A stretch of 64,000 nucleotides of DNA from Larix kaempferi (taxonomy: Eukaryota; Streptophyta; Pinopsida; Pinales; Pinaceae), in assembly GCA_027924585.1 (NCBI GenBank), contig BSBM01000050.1, positions 8,269,501 to 8,333,500 on the forward strand. Direction: 5' to 3'. Positions 32,832-43,859 of the stretch are shown piece by piece (positions within the stretch are counted from its first letter, which is position 1; every line of letters begins with the position of its first letter). The notes beneath the pieces were generated by a model. That model did no database searches. It saw only the letters and a program-made list of their open reading frames with translations, and was not told where the DNA came from. The translations under genes were made by a program, and so were the position numbers.

Positions 32832-34905
32832 TCCGCTGGGGAGTATCCAGTTGTTTCACTGCTCTAGGAGACTTAGTTTTGTTTTCCTTCCAGCCCATTC
32901 TTCAGTATTTTTGATTGTTTGAGAGGAATTGTAGGTTTGTGTTACCTATCCTTTGTGCTTAATTCATTTCAGTTGACTATTTTCAAAGCCTGTTAGTACC
33001 CTTTTGAGGCATGTACGCTGGTCTTCCCTACTTACAGTAGCATTTTTTCCTAATGTACCCTACTTTGTTTACTACACAGTAGCGTATTTTAGCTGATGTA
33101 CATGCCTTTGTCTACTATACAATAGCGTATATTTCCTAGTATACGTTGCTTTATGCACTGCAAAGTAGGATATTTCCTTGTAGTGTCTAGTTTAGTGTTA
33201 GGGTTTGATTTCCAAGCTTTGGTTTCTGTTCCAGCCTGTTGCTTTGCTATCTACACTGACCCTTGAGACCTCCTATGTCTCTGTTGATTCTTGTTGGCCT
33301 CTCCAATCTCCCTTAACTCATCTTTGCTTGCTTGAGTACTTTTTGAGGTGTCTTGCTTGTTTGTGACTCTTTTTGAAGACCATATACTGTTACTTGTTGG
33401 ACATAGCTACACTCCTGTACCCTAGATGCTTGTTGCAGGTATGCAAACCTTTGTTTTATAACATTTGTTGTTTGTAGCAACACTAGCACACTTTGACGGT
33501 GTCTTGGCCTTTGATTTAAGGTTTGACCCCAAGTTGGAGTCCTTAGGGTGTTTTCAAAAGATTTTTGAGTATAGACACTTTTTTATTGCTTTGTTTCAAT
33601 TCTTTGTGATTGTAAAGTCATCTTTGGTTCATTTTCCTACATTTTGCTCGGCATAGTGTTTTCTTAGGATTTTTTGTGCTTTGGAGAAACCTATGAGGTT
33701 TTCCTTTCCGTTACAAGCATCTCTTATCCCTGTTTTCTTTTCACTTTGTTTCCAAGCCCAAAGATTTTACCTTTGAAAAAATTTGTAGCACAATTCTTTG
33801 TCAAGTCATCGATTTGATTGTTGTGAGCCTTAGAGTTGCTTTTCCTTACTCACATTTCTCTTTTAGGTCTTATTTTCTTCCATTTTCGAGTTCTTTTTAT
33901 TTTACATATATCAGAAAAGGAAAAAAATGAGTTTGGTAGTTTAAAGTAGTGAGACTTATAATCATTTCGAAGTAGTGTAGTTTACTTTGTTTTGAGTTTG
34001 AAAAGAAAATAAAAAAAGAAACTTATTTTAGGTTTGTTTAGTTTTCATTTTGGAAAGAGCATGAACGAAAAAAAGAAAAAGAGTCCTTTGTTGTTTTGAA
34101 AGTTGTTTCATTTACGCACTTTACTTTCTGTCACAACCACACCACGTAATGCACTACAACCTTTGAGTAAAGAACAACCCTTAAAAAGAATAATTAATAA
34201 AATTTATTAGCAACTTTTCTTTCTAGGGATGTCACTACACCAACTAGCTTAGGCTAGGGTTTCGGATTAGAACACACTTTAACTATCCGAAACCATTTTC
34301 ATTACTCAATAATCGTAGTGAGACTGTTTTTAGGTAAACCCATTGACATCAAATTTGTTTTACAAGCTCCACTGAAACCAGAGTTAAGCACGAGGTCTTG
34401 CAAAGGTGAAATAGTGAGGATACCCCTTCACTTTTCATTCAGAGCATACACCAAGGTTGGTTCATGCACGGGGATCCTTTTGGATTTCGGGCTTAGCTAC
34501 CCTGCCCATGCGTTCTAGTTGGACCTACGAATGTTCCCAGAGCTTCTTTCGTGTTAATGGTAGCCTTAGTATCTTGAATTTAGGGCTTCTTACACAGGTG
34601 GCAGTGAAAGGCTATTTTCATTGTACCTAGGATAGATACGGAAGGTAACCCTTTTAAGTAATCCCGGGATGGTGGTTTAGTGATTCAAACGCTTGCACCT
34701 AGAGGACCTGAACTGCACACCATATAATTGTTCTTCCATGCTCTACTAGCTTGTTCTAGGCCTTGATCATCCCATACTTTCTATTGAGAGTATTTACCAT
34801 CCTTGTTTTCCTGGTTTTGGATACTTAGGATTTTGTAGTGGTGTGCTCTTTGTGCCTCTCGCCCTTAGTTGGACTTAGATATTTCTGGCCCATTGAGTCA
34901 TAACT
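32832..34905 (+). other. T3 leader (5' untranslated region)
   Basis: It begins with the right half of the PBS (TCCGCTGGGGAG) and runs 2.07 kb to the gag-like ATG at 34906 with no convincing ORF. The first 350 bp contain the GTAGCG-type cluster. Long leaders are common in Tat/Ogre-type elements. Confidence 0.6.
33005..33175. repeat. GTAGCG cluster in the T3 leader
   Basis: TTACAGTAGCATT, CACAGTAGCGTATTT, ACAATAGCGTATATTT and GTATACGTTGCTTT recur roughly every 40-45 bp. It is related to the U3 and intron clusters but is predominantly in one orientation. Confidence 0.6.
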
Positions 34906-36081
34906 ATGGATAGCATCCCAGTGAGCACCAATCAAGGTACCCCTATTCAAGGGGATCCTTGTGCTTTTCCATTCATTGGGAACATTGGTACTCCCTTAAT
35001 GGCTACCTTGAATCTTCCGGGATTCACTATAGGGCTATTGGTTTGGTTGTTTTCCACTTTGAATGCCTTGCATGATCTTGATGCTTCTCAAGTAAGCACC
35101 TCACATCAAGAGCATCCGAAATCTATGCCCGCTTCACCAGTAACATCTTCTCCTCCTCCTTCTACCTCATGCGGTGAAAGTAGTAATACTAGTAACCAGC
35201 AGTCTAAAAGGAATAGACAGAGGAAGAAAAGGAAGAAGATGCCAAAGCAAGGGGGTAGCCACCCATTCTCTGGAGCTCACCCTGGGGGCACTTACCCAGC
35301 CTTTGGAGTTCATGCTAGGAAAAAACATTTAGTCACTGGAAATCATACTGAACCTCACCACCCAACCTCTGAAGGTCATGCTGGGGGCACCTATCCAACC
35401 GTTGGTGGTCATGTTGGGAGAACTCATTCAGTCACTGGAAATTATACTGAACCTCACCACCCAGCCTCTGAAGTTCATGCTGGGGGAACCTACCCAACTT
35501 ATGGTGGTTATGTTGGGAGAACTCATTCAGTCACTGGAAATCATACTGAACCTCACCACCCAGCCTCTAAAGGTCATGCTGGGGGAACCTACCCAGCCTC
35601 TGGAGTTCATGGTGGGAGAAAACTTTCAGTCACTGCAAATCATACTGAAAGCATGTCTTCAACCATTGTTTTACATGTTGAAAACATGTCATTAATCACT
35701 GCTAGTCATATTAATGACAAGTCACCAGTTCCTGTGGGTCATACTGGAGACATTGAATCAGCCACTGCAAGTCATGCTGAGAAAGTTGACATTGTCGACA
35801 AACCTAATAAACAGAAGTTTAAGTTTCCTTGTAAGTTTTGCAAGGAAGACCACCTGACCTATTTGTGCCATGTACTTCCAGAAGTGAAAAGAGTGTGGTA
35901 CTTAGTTCAAAATTCTTATGCTTCTGAGAAACTTGCCATTGCAAGTCATGCTGGGGGCAAGATGTCAGCCAATGCTAGTCATGTTGAGAGTATTGTTGTT
36001 GTAAAGGAGTCTAAGCTTATAGGACGAAATCCAAAGTGCCCTTGTAAACTTTGTAAGGGAGATCACCTTACCCACCTATGA
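34906..36081 (+). CDS. T3 gag-like ORF with 33-residue repeats and zinc knuckles
   Basis: A 391-residue open frame from ATG 34906. Layout: hydrophobic/Ser-rich start (1-90), basic block (KRNRQRKKRKKMPK, about 103-116), four diverged 33-residue repeats rich in His/Gly/Thr (about 125-255; HAGGTYP, VTGNHTEPHHPAS), and two zinc-knuckle-like motifs, CKFCKEDHLTYLC (C-X2-C-X3-H-X4-C) and a second at the end whose last Cys is replaced by the TGA stop (36079-36081). It lacks the gag core seen in T2 (KLPLDISKFDG, LWCSSNSL, RLFQRTLTG). Gag forms the particle and binds RNA; this one is probably defective. Beyond the stop the frame continues about 75 bp to S2. Confidence 0.7.
   Translation: MDSIPVSTNQGTPIQGDPCAFPFIGNIGTPLMATLNLPGFTIGLLVWLFSTLNALHDLDASQVSTSHQEHPKSMPASPVTSSPPPSTSCGESSNTSNQQSKRNRQRKKRKKMPKQGGSHPFSGAHPGGTYPAFGVHARKKHLVTGNHTEPHHPTSEGHAGGTYPTVGGHVGRTHSVTGNYTEPHHPASEVHAGGTYPTYGGYVGRTHSVTGNHTEPHHPASKGHAGGTYPASGVHGGRKLSVTANHTESMSSTIVLHVENMSLITASHINDKSPVPVGHTGDIESATASHAEKVDIVDKPNKQKFKFPCKFCKEDHLTYLCHVLPEVKRVWYLVQNSYASEKLAIASHAGGKMSANASHVESIVVVKESKLIGRNPKCPCKLCKGDHLTHL
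35278..35674 (+). repeat. 99-bp coding tandem repeat in the T3 gag-like ORF
   Basis: Unit starts at 35278, 35377, 35476 and 35575 (CATGCTGGGGG-like), exact 99-bp period, so the frame is kept. The second and third units are nearly identical, so the expansion is fairly recent. Confidence 0.92.
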
Positions 36082-36159
36082 CCTTCTATTCCAGGGGTGC
36101 GGAGAGTGCGGTCCATGTCTGAAGGATCCTCTACTCCTGAATTGTCTATTGATTCCTAA

Positions 36160-37886
36160 TGTCACGTCCCCTCCCATCCTACCAGCTAGGTGGAGAGGAT
36201 CGTGACGTTAAACCAGGCAATTAGCCCCATATCCATTAAATTAAACCCATTGATACAAATACATGTATAAGGGCATGCAATAGAAACACAACAGAAATTA
36301 AGTAAATGTTGTTGATATCTAATCATACACTCAAGATTTCTGTGACAGCCAAATAAAGACCTTTGCAGAATTATAAAAGATCATATGGACATGCATAAAC
36401 TTGTAAAAGCTCAGCGGAAGTAAATTCAATAGCACATCCATCATTCATTCTAATATTCATCCAATGATAATTGCCAATTTAACGCACAAGAGAATACTTA
36501 TCTTATACCGAAGTAGTCCCACGCAACTGGCTATGCAACTGCAACGTTCCACCCAACCATAGGCCAGTGTGCTCCTCAATCTCTCAGCACCACTGCCACC
36601 CCCCGAGCTGGGCATGATCTCTACAAGGAACCAGGGAACAACAGACTCACATATAGCCAAGCATACACCAAAATGAGCCAAGTCAATCTACAATTGGGTT
36701 TATCAGGCTGCTAGGAGATGGAAAGGAAGAGTTGCTAAGCTAGTGAGCTCCAACACAGAGCCAGGGATAACCTTGCAAAATCTATCTAGCTTGGTACCCA
36801 CAATACCTACACACCCAGCACAAGGAAGTATTCTTTTCTCTGTTATACAGTCCCTCAAGCCATACCTTCCCTATCTAGTGCTCTCAGGGTATGCATAGAA
36901 GAGTAACCAAAGCCCTCTTGATCTTCTTGAGAGGTTGTCTCCCCCACTAGGTTTATCAAGCTACTTCTGTCCACTACCAATCCAAAACTTCAATTCACAG
37001 GTTCAAACCAAAAATGAGGATGCACACCACAGCAGAACACAATCATGGGGCAGGATAAAACGTTTTTACAGGTAGATGCATGAGACGGGGTTTTAGCTAG
37101 CTCAGCAAAATGTGGGAACCCACAAAAACGAAATGGGAAGTTGGGGAACAACCCAGGAAGCCAAATCCATTTTTAGTAAAACGTCCAGGGTCAATTCGGG
37201 GCAAAAACGACCTCCCTCCTAGTCCCCAATTCGTGGCCTTCCTCTCCCAACTGTTATACCAGGCAAAAACGACTCCCAGGCATGGAAAAATGCAGGATTT
37301 TGATGAAAAACGTATATGGAAAAGACCCAGCTAACTCCAACTGCGTGAATCAGTGAAGACTTTCCATTCCCCATGGATTTGGGCACCATTTCATGGGTGT
37401 TTTCTTGCCCCACAAGAAAAAACACGAATTTCTAGGTTGATGGCTTGCCCATGCACGAAAATGGCTTGCCCATACTTCTTCATTTCCAAGGCATTAGCTG
37501 CCTTAACCAATTTCTTGGGAGAATTAAATGATTGGGTGCATGAGACAAAATGGGTAGTTGGTGGTTTATGGGTTTCCCCATTGACACATGGATTAATACC
37601 ATTGGCTCAAGGGTTTGAATAATTTCCCTCCCTATTCCTTGTAGAACCATGCCCCATCTCTTTTGTTGCATTGCATAGCCGGTTGTGGGTTTTTCATTAA
37701 AAATTTGTAATTACATGATGTCTTATATACATTGTGCCCATCTCGCACAAGAACCATAGGCATCTATTTTAATTGCCGATACATAAACGCTAAATCAATG
37801 GTGGGGCCTTGGCCTTAAGCTCCTCACCATGATTAAATATCAGTATTTACATCATTTACAAAGGGGGTCAAAATGGGGACGTGACA
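36160..37886. mobile_element. S2: 1.7-kb solo LTR between T3 gag and protease
   Basis: Ends TGTCACGTCCCC and GGGGACGTGACA form a perfect 12-bp terminal inverted repeat with TG...CA. The 5-bp target duplication CCTAA lies at 36155-36159 and 37887-37891. There is no ORF, PBS, polypurine tract or internal second LTR, so it is a solo LTR left by recombination between the two LTRs of a longer element. Removing it joins the gag-pol frame with one TAA at the junction. Orientation is not clear. Confidence 0.85.
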
Positions 37887-37891
37887 CCTAA

Positions 37892-38868
37892 CAGCCGGAT
37901 CAACCTTTGGTTGATGAATTGGTTGAACCAATGCAATCTTTGGTCAACCCCACTCTTTCTTTGGAGAGTGAAGCGATCGAATCGATGCAATCTTTGACTG
38001 ATCCCATCAGTCCTTCGGAGACTGATGCACCTATCCTTAAAGTGTTCTGCATTACCAGTTTGGATGTTTCTGAAATGGGGGGTACTGCATCTGTGCCGAG
38101 TGAACCCCTGCCAAGATCTGGGATCATTTCCTTTGATTGGAATAGTATAACTGAGCCTCACCTTCCTTCTTCTTCACCTTTCCAGATAAAAGTTGATATT
38201 GGAAACCATGTGGTTCACCGATGTATTGTAGATGAAGGAGCCTCTATTAGTATCTTATCCACTTATGCTTGGAGAGATTTAGGTTTTCCTAACATTGTTC
38301 CAGCTGTTAATTGGTCGTTGAATTTCAATAAAAGAACTAGTGAACTGTTGGGATTCCTCCCTCAAGTACCTATTACTTTGGGTGGAAAAATAGTCTTAGT
38401 TGATTTTATGGTTTTAAAGGACTCGATGGATTTTGATATGATCCTCAGGCATGATTACGTATATGCTATGCAGGCTGTGGTGTCTACGCTCTTTCATGTG
38501 ATGCATTTTCCTTACAATGAAATCATTGTCACTATCGATCAGCTTACATGTGTTGATCCCTCTTATTACCCAACTATAGACCAAGTATGTCCCTCGTCAG
38601 TAGGCACTACCATGTCACAATCAAATTATGTGGAATATTGTTCCTTGAGTCCAATTGCTACTAAGAACAAGCCTCCGAATTCATGCTTACCTTCTCGGGA
38701 CTGGGTCCCGGCAATTGACTAGGTGATGACTCCATCTGAATGTTTAGATATGTGTTCCATTTGGTATGATATACTTCCTTCTGATGAAGTTTTCCTAGAA
38801 TCTATAATGCAGTCTACCATTCATTTGGACATTGATCCACCTATGAGCATTCTTCCATCTCTCCTTTG
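37892..38868 (+). pseudogene. T3 protease and connector
   Basis: The open frame from 37892 to the TAG at 38720-38722 contains a retropepsin-like domain: HRCIVDEGASISILS (active site DEG), LPQVPITLGGK, MILRHDYVYAMQAVVS and VTIDQL, the same block order as T1 and T2. After the stop the same frame continues to about 38868 (SDEVFLESIMQST). The protease would cleave the gag-pol polyprotein. RT does not follow: the sequence passes directly into the 52-bp repeats of the 3' tract, so the rest of pol is deleted. Confidence 0.82.
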
Positions 38869-39110
38869 AGCTCATTAAAAATAGTAAGGAGGTAACGAGT
38901 AGTCTTCCACCTTCCCTTCGAGCTCGTTAAAAACAGTAAGGAAGCTTCGAGCATTCTTCCACCTTCCCTTCGAGATCGTTAAAAATAGTAAGGAAGCTTC
39001 GAGCATTCTTCCACCTTCACTTCGAGCTCATTAAAAACAGTAAGGAAGTTACGAGCATTCTGCCATCTCTCCTTTGAGCTCCTTAAAAACAGTAAGGAGG
39101 TCACGAGTTT
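38850..39110 (+). repeat. 52-bp tandem repeat, five units, at the T3 pol deletion
   Basis: CTTTGAGCTC/CTTCGAGCTC followed by GTTAAAAACAGTAAGGA recurs at 38864, 38916, 38968, 39020 and 39072, an exact 52-bp period. It lies at the junction between pol and 3' tract. T1 shows only unexpanded traces (CTTCGAGCTCATTAAA, about 3868). Confidence 0.9.
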
Positions 39111-41004
39111 ACTTTTACGGGCTTGTTAAAATGTTACGAAAAAGATCTTTATAGAGTTCTTTCACACTCTTGTTAGACTCATTAAATATGACAAGATTTC
39201 CGAGTATAGTTGTCATTTCAGACTCGTTAAAGGATTTGAAGCAACATCTGCTTAAGTATAAGTTTAATCCTTTTCTGGACTTTTGCGGATTACTTACGAA
39301 AAAGGAATACTCTAGTCATCTGTGGCTAGAAGAGTTCTTCTTCCATTGTTTTACACTTTTTCGGGGGAGGAGACTAACTTTATGAAAAAGGACCTTTTGG
39401 AGCCTTCTTTAGGGTTTTCAGGCTCTCAAAACATGGAAACACCAAGCGAGCACGCATCTACTCGGGCTCAATGTTAAATCCACGAGAGGGTAAATAGAGG
39501 ATTGTTTAAGTTTTTCAGACTCTATAAATAGGAAAACACCGGCGAGCATATATCAACCCGGGATCGATATTAAAATCCACGGGGGGGTGAATGGAGGATT
39601 ACTTACATTTTTCTAACTCCTTAAAAAAGAAAACACCGGTGAGCAAGAACAGATCTCGACTCGATATTAAAATCCAGAGATCAGTACTATAGAGTATTCT
39701 TCTATCTATTCTTTGAACTCTATAAACAATGAAGAAAGTCTTGAGTCTTCCTCCCATGGGCTCATTAAACTCTTTACATGGTTGGATCTATTGAGTTTTC
39801 ATTCTTTCTTGGACTCATTAAAACAACAAGAAATGTATTCTTTTATCTAAAAAGAATAAGGGATAAAGAAGGGTATATCACATCTTTTCAGTTTCAAAGG
39901 CAGTTCAGTCAGTCCTATCCTTGAACACAACACCTATTTGAGTCTATCATTTTAGTTGGGTTTAGGTTTTTGACATTAGGTTGAACTTGATCTCCGAGTT
40001 ATTTACTCCCCCGGTTGGTTATTCTTCCAACCAGATGGAGGGTCTATTAATTTCTCCTACATTGTAGGCTTATATCATTTTCCCCATCATGTTGAAAATT
40101 TCCTAAGTCACTTTGTGTCATGCTCACTGTTCAAGGATACAGCCTGTGTCGGCCATTCTGCCGTTTATCTTGACCTCATGTTGGCCATCCTAGTGTCAGT
40201 TTTGTTACTTGCACTACTCCGCATCAGCTCATACCATTTGAGTGTTCCTCGTGTTGGATGATGGAGGATGCTTTAAGGACTCCCTTCCAATGAACTTCTT
40301 CCCATAAACATCAACTCATCTTGCTCTAGGAGTGAATTTTAGAGTTTCGATTCGTACCTTGGGGATTGCAATCACCAGTGGCTATTTCCCTAGCTGTTGG
40401 ATAATGGGAATACATCAATGTCTCTTATTCAATAGGTTCCTCAAGTGTTCAAATTCAATTCCACTTATTCACACTTGTTGGATCGTAATAGGTACCTTGG
40501 GCCCCATTATCATTATCGATGGAAGCCCTCGCATTTGTTAACGGTATACATCAAAAACCAATAATCAAATGATACCCCCCATGTTCGACTTTCATCTCAT
40601 TTATTCACATGGTTAGGGTTTGCACCTTGGGTTGTTTGGATGAAGACCTTGGGATAGCATCACCCTATTTTTGTTATCACCCAAGCTGCGCAAGACTAAG
40701 CCTCACTCATTTTGGCTCTCCATGAGACATAGATCCAGTTTGTTGTTATGGCTATGATCTCTCATTTTGACATGGATCCACACTTGTATTTCAGTGGCCA
40801 TCCTATATATACATCTCCTAGTTATGTATTGGAGATCATGTTGTATCATGCTACACATCTATATGATGTCAAGATTTTAATTGCTCGTTGAACTTGATCG
40901 TTATTTCAGGTACTTTTGTGACTTGGTTATGTGATTTCTTGCTCCTCCTTTGACTTGGAACTATAATATATTTTGACCATCGCTTCCCTCTCACCTCACA
41001 CATT
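39111..41004 (+). other. T3 3' non-coding tract
   Basis: About 1.9 kb aligned with T1 from about 3810 to 5765, including the 96-bp array (about 39410-39680). No coding potential. The PMD gene expected upstream is absent. Confidence 0.65.
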
Positions 41005-41014
41005 AGGGGGAATC
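41005..41014 (+). promoter_or_regulatory. T3 polypurine tract
   Basis: AGGGGGAATC directly before the LTR start TGTTATAGG. Confidence 0.62.
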
Positions 41015-42000
41015 TGTTATAGGTCAAATCTGCACTTCTCCGTCCGTGATCACACAAAAGGACAACATGGATTGAAGAGATAGGTTGACCTAGGTGATGT
41101 ATGGACTAGACTTACTCTTTTGCAGCTGACAAAACACTGTTTTTACCTGCATTTTGGCATGAACACTACCCTACAGGCATAAGAGTAGCATACACCTTCT
41201 AGTGTAACTCTGCTTTTCCTTCAGTAGACTAGCGTACACCTGCTAGTATACTCTACTTTGTCTTCAGTAGACTAGCATACACCTCAAAAAACCTTAAAGA
41301 TGCTGGTTGTAAAGCATGAAAGTTGCATATTGTGCACTACTCTACTTGAGGAAACTCACGTACATCTTAAAATGTAATCCAAAATATATTAATTTGACAA
41401 ATTGGGATTAGTTGAAGTTGGTTTGCAACTTCCCCAACCTCCCAATCAAACTACCTCTCGATCCAAACTACCTACCTTATCCCATAAATACAAGGGGGAT
41501 AGAGGAGAGAGGGGGGAGAAAGTATGCATTAAGGTTTGTTATGCTGGAGGAATTCTCAAGTTAGTGTGAAGAGTAGGAGCCCAGAATCCGGTTACAGAAG
41601 CACTTCGAATGATTAGGTATACTTGTACTGATTATTGCTTTTTGACAATAAAGGTTGAAATACCCTTCCTGTCCCAATCAAATGTCTAATGGATTGAATA
41701 TTTGTTTGGTTAAATGCTTGATTGTATTTGATGTCTAAATTGTATTTCAATTTCATCATTGTTATATCAGTCAAGATACGCTGAGGAAGGTATCTTTTGT
41801 ATTGCAGGTTCATCAAGCGGAAGATCAAGTGAAGGATCAATTGAAGGAGCAAGCGAAAGCTAGGATCGAACGTTGTTAATAAGGTATGCCTTCTAAGATC
41901 TTGATCTCTTTCCTTTTGTAGAAGCCTATGTGATATGATAAATGTATTTACCTATCACCCCAGAAGTTGGTAGTATCCATCTCCTCACTATAAGGTAGAA
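41015..42000 (+). repeat. T3 3' LTR, right end truncated
   Basis: Aligned with 25164-26155. It stops after ATAAGGTAGAAA, where the 5' copy continues TCCTGAACAACA. The join to integrase sequence occurs within a shared GGTAG-AA-type microhomology. Confidence 0.85.
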
Positions 42001-42312
42001 AGGATTTGAGTTCTCATGTTTTCAAGACCTTGTTGATGGCCTCTACTTGTCCATTCGATTGAGGGTAGTAGGTATTTGAGTTCTCATGTCGAAAACCCAA
42101 ACTTGCACTTAGTTCATCCACCATATTGTTCTGTAAATGTTATCCATGGTCAATGACGATGGATTTAGGGACCCTGAATCGCGCAATGATGTGATTGAAC
42201 ATAAAGAGTGCGACAGATGAACCATATTCTTTATATGTAGACATAACCTCAACCCATTTGGCAAAGTAGTCTACTGCGACAATAATGTAACCATTCCCCC
42301 CGTCCAAGGTAG
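42001..42312 (-). repeat. Integrase segment duplicated on both sides of T3 (right copy)
   Basis: Duplicate of 24853-25163. It opens with a second short duplication: GGATTTGAGTTCTCATG occurs at 42001 and, in diverged form, near 42072. One stop interrupts the DHG region. Confidence 0.8.
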
Positions 42313-43254
42313 GCTAACAGTGCATGAATTTGATGCCCCATTTGGAAAAGGGACCGAAAGCAATAATTGGATGTAATGGGGCGAGATGTGAGCACTTTTT
42401 GTGATGAAAAAGATGGCAAGGAGGACACTTCTTGACTTCTTCAATACAATCTTTGAAGATGGAATGCCAATAGTATCTAGCGCGTAGTATTTTATGAGCT
42501 GTAGCCATCCCAAAAAGATGACCACCACATGCCCCTGAGTGAAAATAATTCAGTACATGATCGGCCTCCTCATGATTTAAGCAACTTCGAAGGATAAAAT
42601 CGACATCACGACGGTACAATGTGTCACCGATGATGAGGTAATACTTTGCATGACGTTCCACACGACGACGATCGTCATGAGATAGTTGAGGACCGAAGCA
42701 TTGGGTATGGAGATACAATGTGATATCTCCATACCATGGGTTAGAAGTATCGATCATGAGCAAGGACTCATCGTGGAGAGAGTCCATGGGCTCAGTTTCT
42801 GTATTAGTATGGGGAAGATCACAAATCAGTTCCGCGAAAACCATATACTTCTTTGATTTAGCCTTCTCAAAATGGAGGTCAAATTCCTGAAGAATCACAA
42901 TCCAGCGTGAATATTTCCCCCCTAGTACCTGGTGCGTAAGAACGTGGTACATGAGGTTAGAGTCGGCGATGATAGTGTTGGTGCGGAGGAGGATGCAATG
43001 AAAGAAATTTTGGACAACAATGACTGTTGCGAGAGCTAGCTTCTCGACATGTGAATACCGAGTTTCAGAGCCAATGAGACCCTTACTGAGGTAGTATATC
43101 TCGTGCTCTTAGGCGTTACTATCTTCCTTAACCAATTCCATAGCGAATATAGTGGAAGTGGAAGCAATAAGGTAAAGCATGTAATCCTTGGTGTAATTGG
43201 GTGGTTGTAACACAGGTGCATGGGTGATAGCATGTTTCAGGTTGTCGAAATACT

Positions 43255-43259
43255 GTTGA
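43255..43259. other. C3 target-site duplication, left
   Basis: GTTGA, repeated at 49447-49451. Confidence 0.92.
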
Positions 43260-43707
43260 TGTTTGGGTACACAGGGTACTCCCAAAAGAGCGAACACCTA
43301 GAGAAACCACTTCATACAAACAGATCACAGATCGATACACTGATGTTTTGACGTGGTTTAAACCCTCGAGAGGGAAACACTCCATGGCCCCAACCAAATA
43401 GCTTCTACGGAGCAATTTATTATGCAAAGAAAGAAAGTTACAAATGAGCTTCTCATAATCGATCAACTAGACAATGTCCCTCCATGCTCTTTAAATAGAG
43501 ATCATGTACCAATCGGGTGTTAGGCCATGGATCAAGGTTAGGTATGATCTAAGAGAAGTTGAGTCGTTGGATCACTCTATGTCTAGAACATATCGTGACT
43601 GTCAGATTAAATATTTTCAAATGCATACTAAAGAAACACACTTTTTCTAATGGATATATTACACAAGTTGATCTTAACTAACTCCTAAGTGTCTAAATAT
43701 CCTAACA
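43260..43707 (-). repeat. C3 3' LTR
   Basis: Plus reading starts TGTTTGGGTACAC and ends ATCCTAACA. TATA-like TATTTAAA on the minus strand at 43497-43490. Confidence 0.9.
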
Positions 43708-43721
43708 TCCCCCCTTAAGAA
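43708..43721 (-). promoter_or_regulatory. C3 polypurine tract
   Basis: Minus strand reads CTTAAGGGGGGA directly before the 3' LTR. Confidence 0.8.
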
Positions 43722-43859
43722 CAACTTGGGATAGGATTGAAGGATTTACAAAAGTGACGCTATTAGGAGAAGGAAGGAGGCATTAGAGCCTATCCCCCCT
43801 TAATGACAAGTTCCTGAACTCCTAACATAGATCGAAGTTTAGAAAACTTCGCTTATGTA

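Larger units (their letters stand above)
25164..42000 (+). mobile_element. T3: Tat-like Ty3/Gypsy element, internally deleted
   Basis: Matching LTRs lie at 25164-26179 and 41015-42000, with PBS start (26183), a 2-kb leader, a gag-like ORF (34906-36081), protease (37892-38722), a 3' tract and a polypurine tract (41005). RT, both RNase H domains, integrase and the PMD gene are missing; the deletion joins about 38850 to the 3' tract. C1 (26190-32826) sits in the PBS and S2 (36160-37886) between gag and protease. LTR divergence is about 5-6% by eye over 590 bp. The right LTR lacks its last 24 bp or so (the left one continues TCCTGAACAACA). It was probably already non-autonomous when it moved, or was deleted later. 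Confidence 0.8.
42001..43259 (-). pseudogene. T2 RNase H and integrase N-terminal/core region
   Basis: From the C3 insertion site leftward: RT connection and RNase H (YFDNLKHAI, LYLIASTSTIFAMEL, YLSKG, GGKYSRWIVILQEFDLHF), integrase HHCC zinc domain (HSGACGGHLFGMATAHKIL, then C-X2-C in KKCPPC), FSKWGIKFMHC, a TAG stop at about 42312, then the catalytic core (DYFAKW, VIDHG, NGQVEA). Stops near 43110 and in the core make it inactive. The frame is continuous with RT across C3. Confidence 0.82.

Noticed and set aside
35378-35695. Second ORF overlapping the T3 gag-like gene
   Set aside because: It is the repeat-driven shadow of the 99-bp units in another frame.
36160-37886. DNA transposon with 12-bp terminal inverted repeats
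   Set aside because: TG...CA ends, 5-bp target duplication, 1.7-kb length and no transposase favour a solo LTR. The same argument applies to 11772-16305.
41613-41852. Minus-strand ORF in the T3 3' LTR
   Set aside because: Lies in the R/U5 part of the LTR and is not kept open in the 5' LTR.
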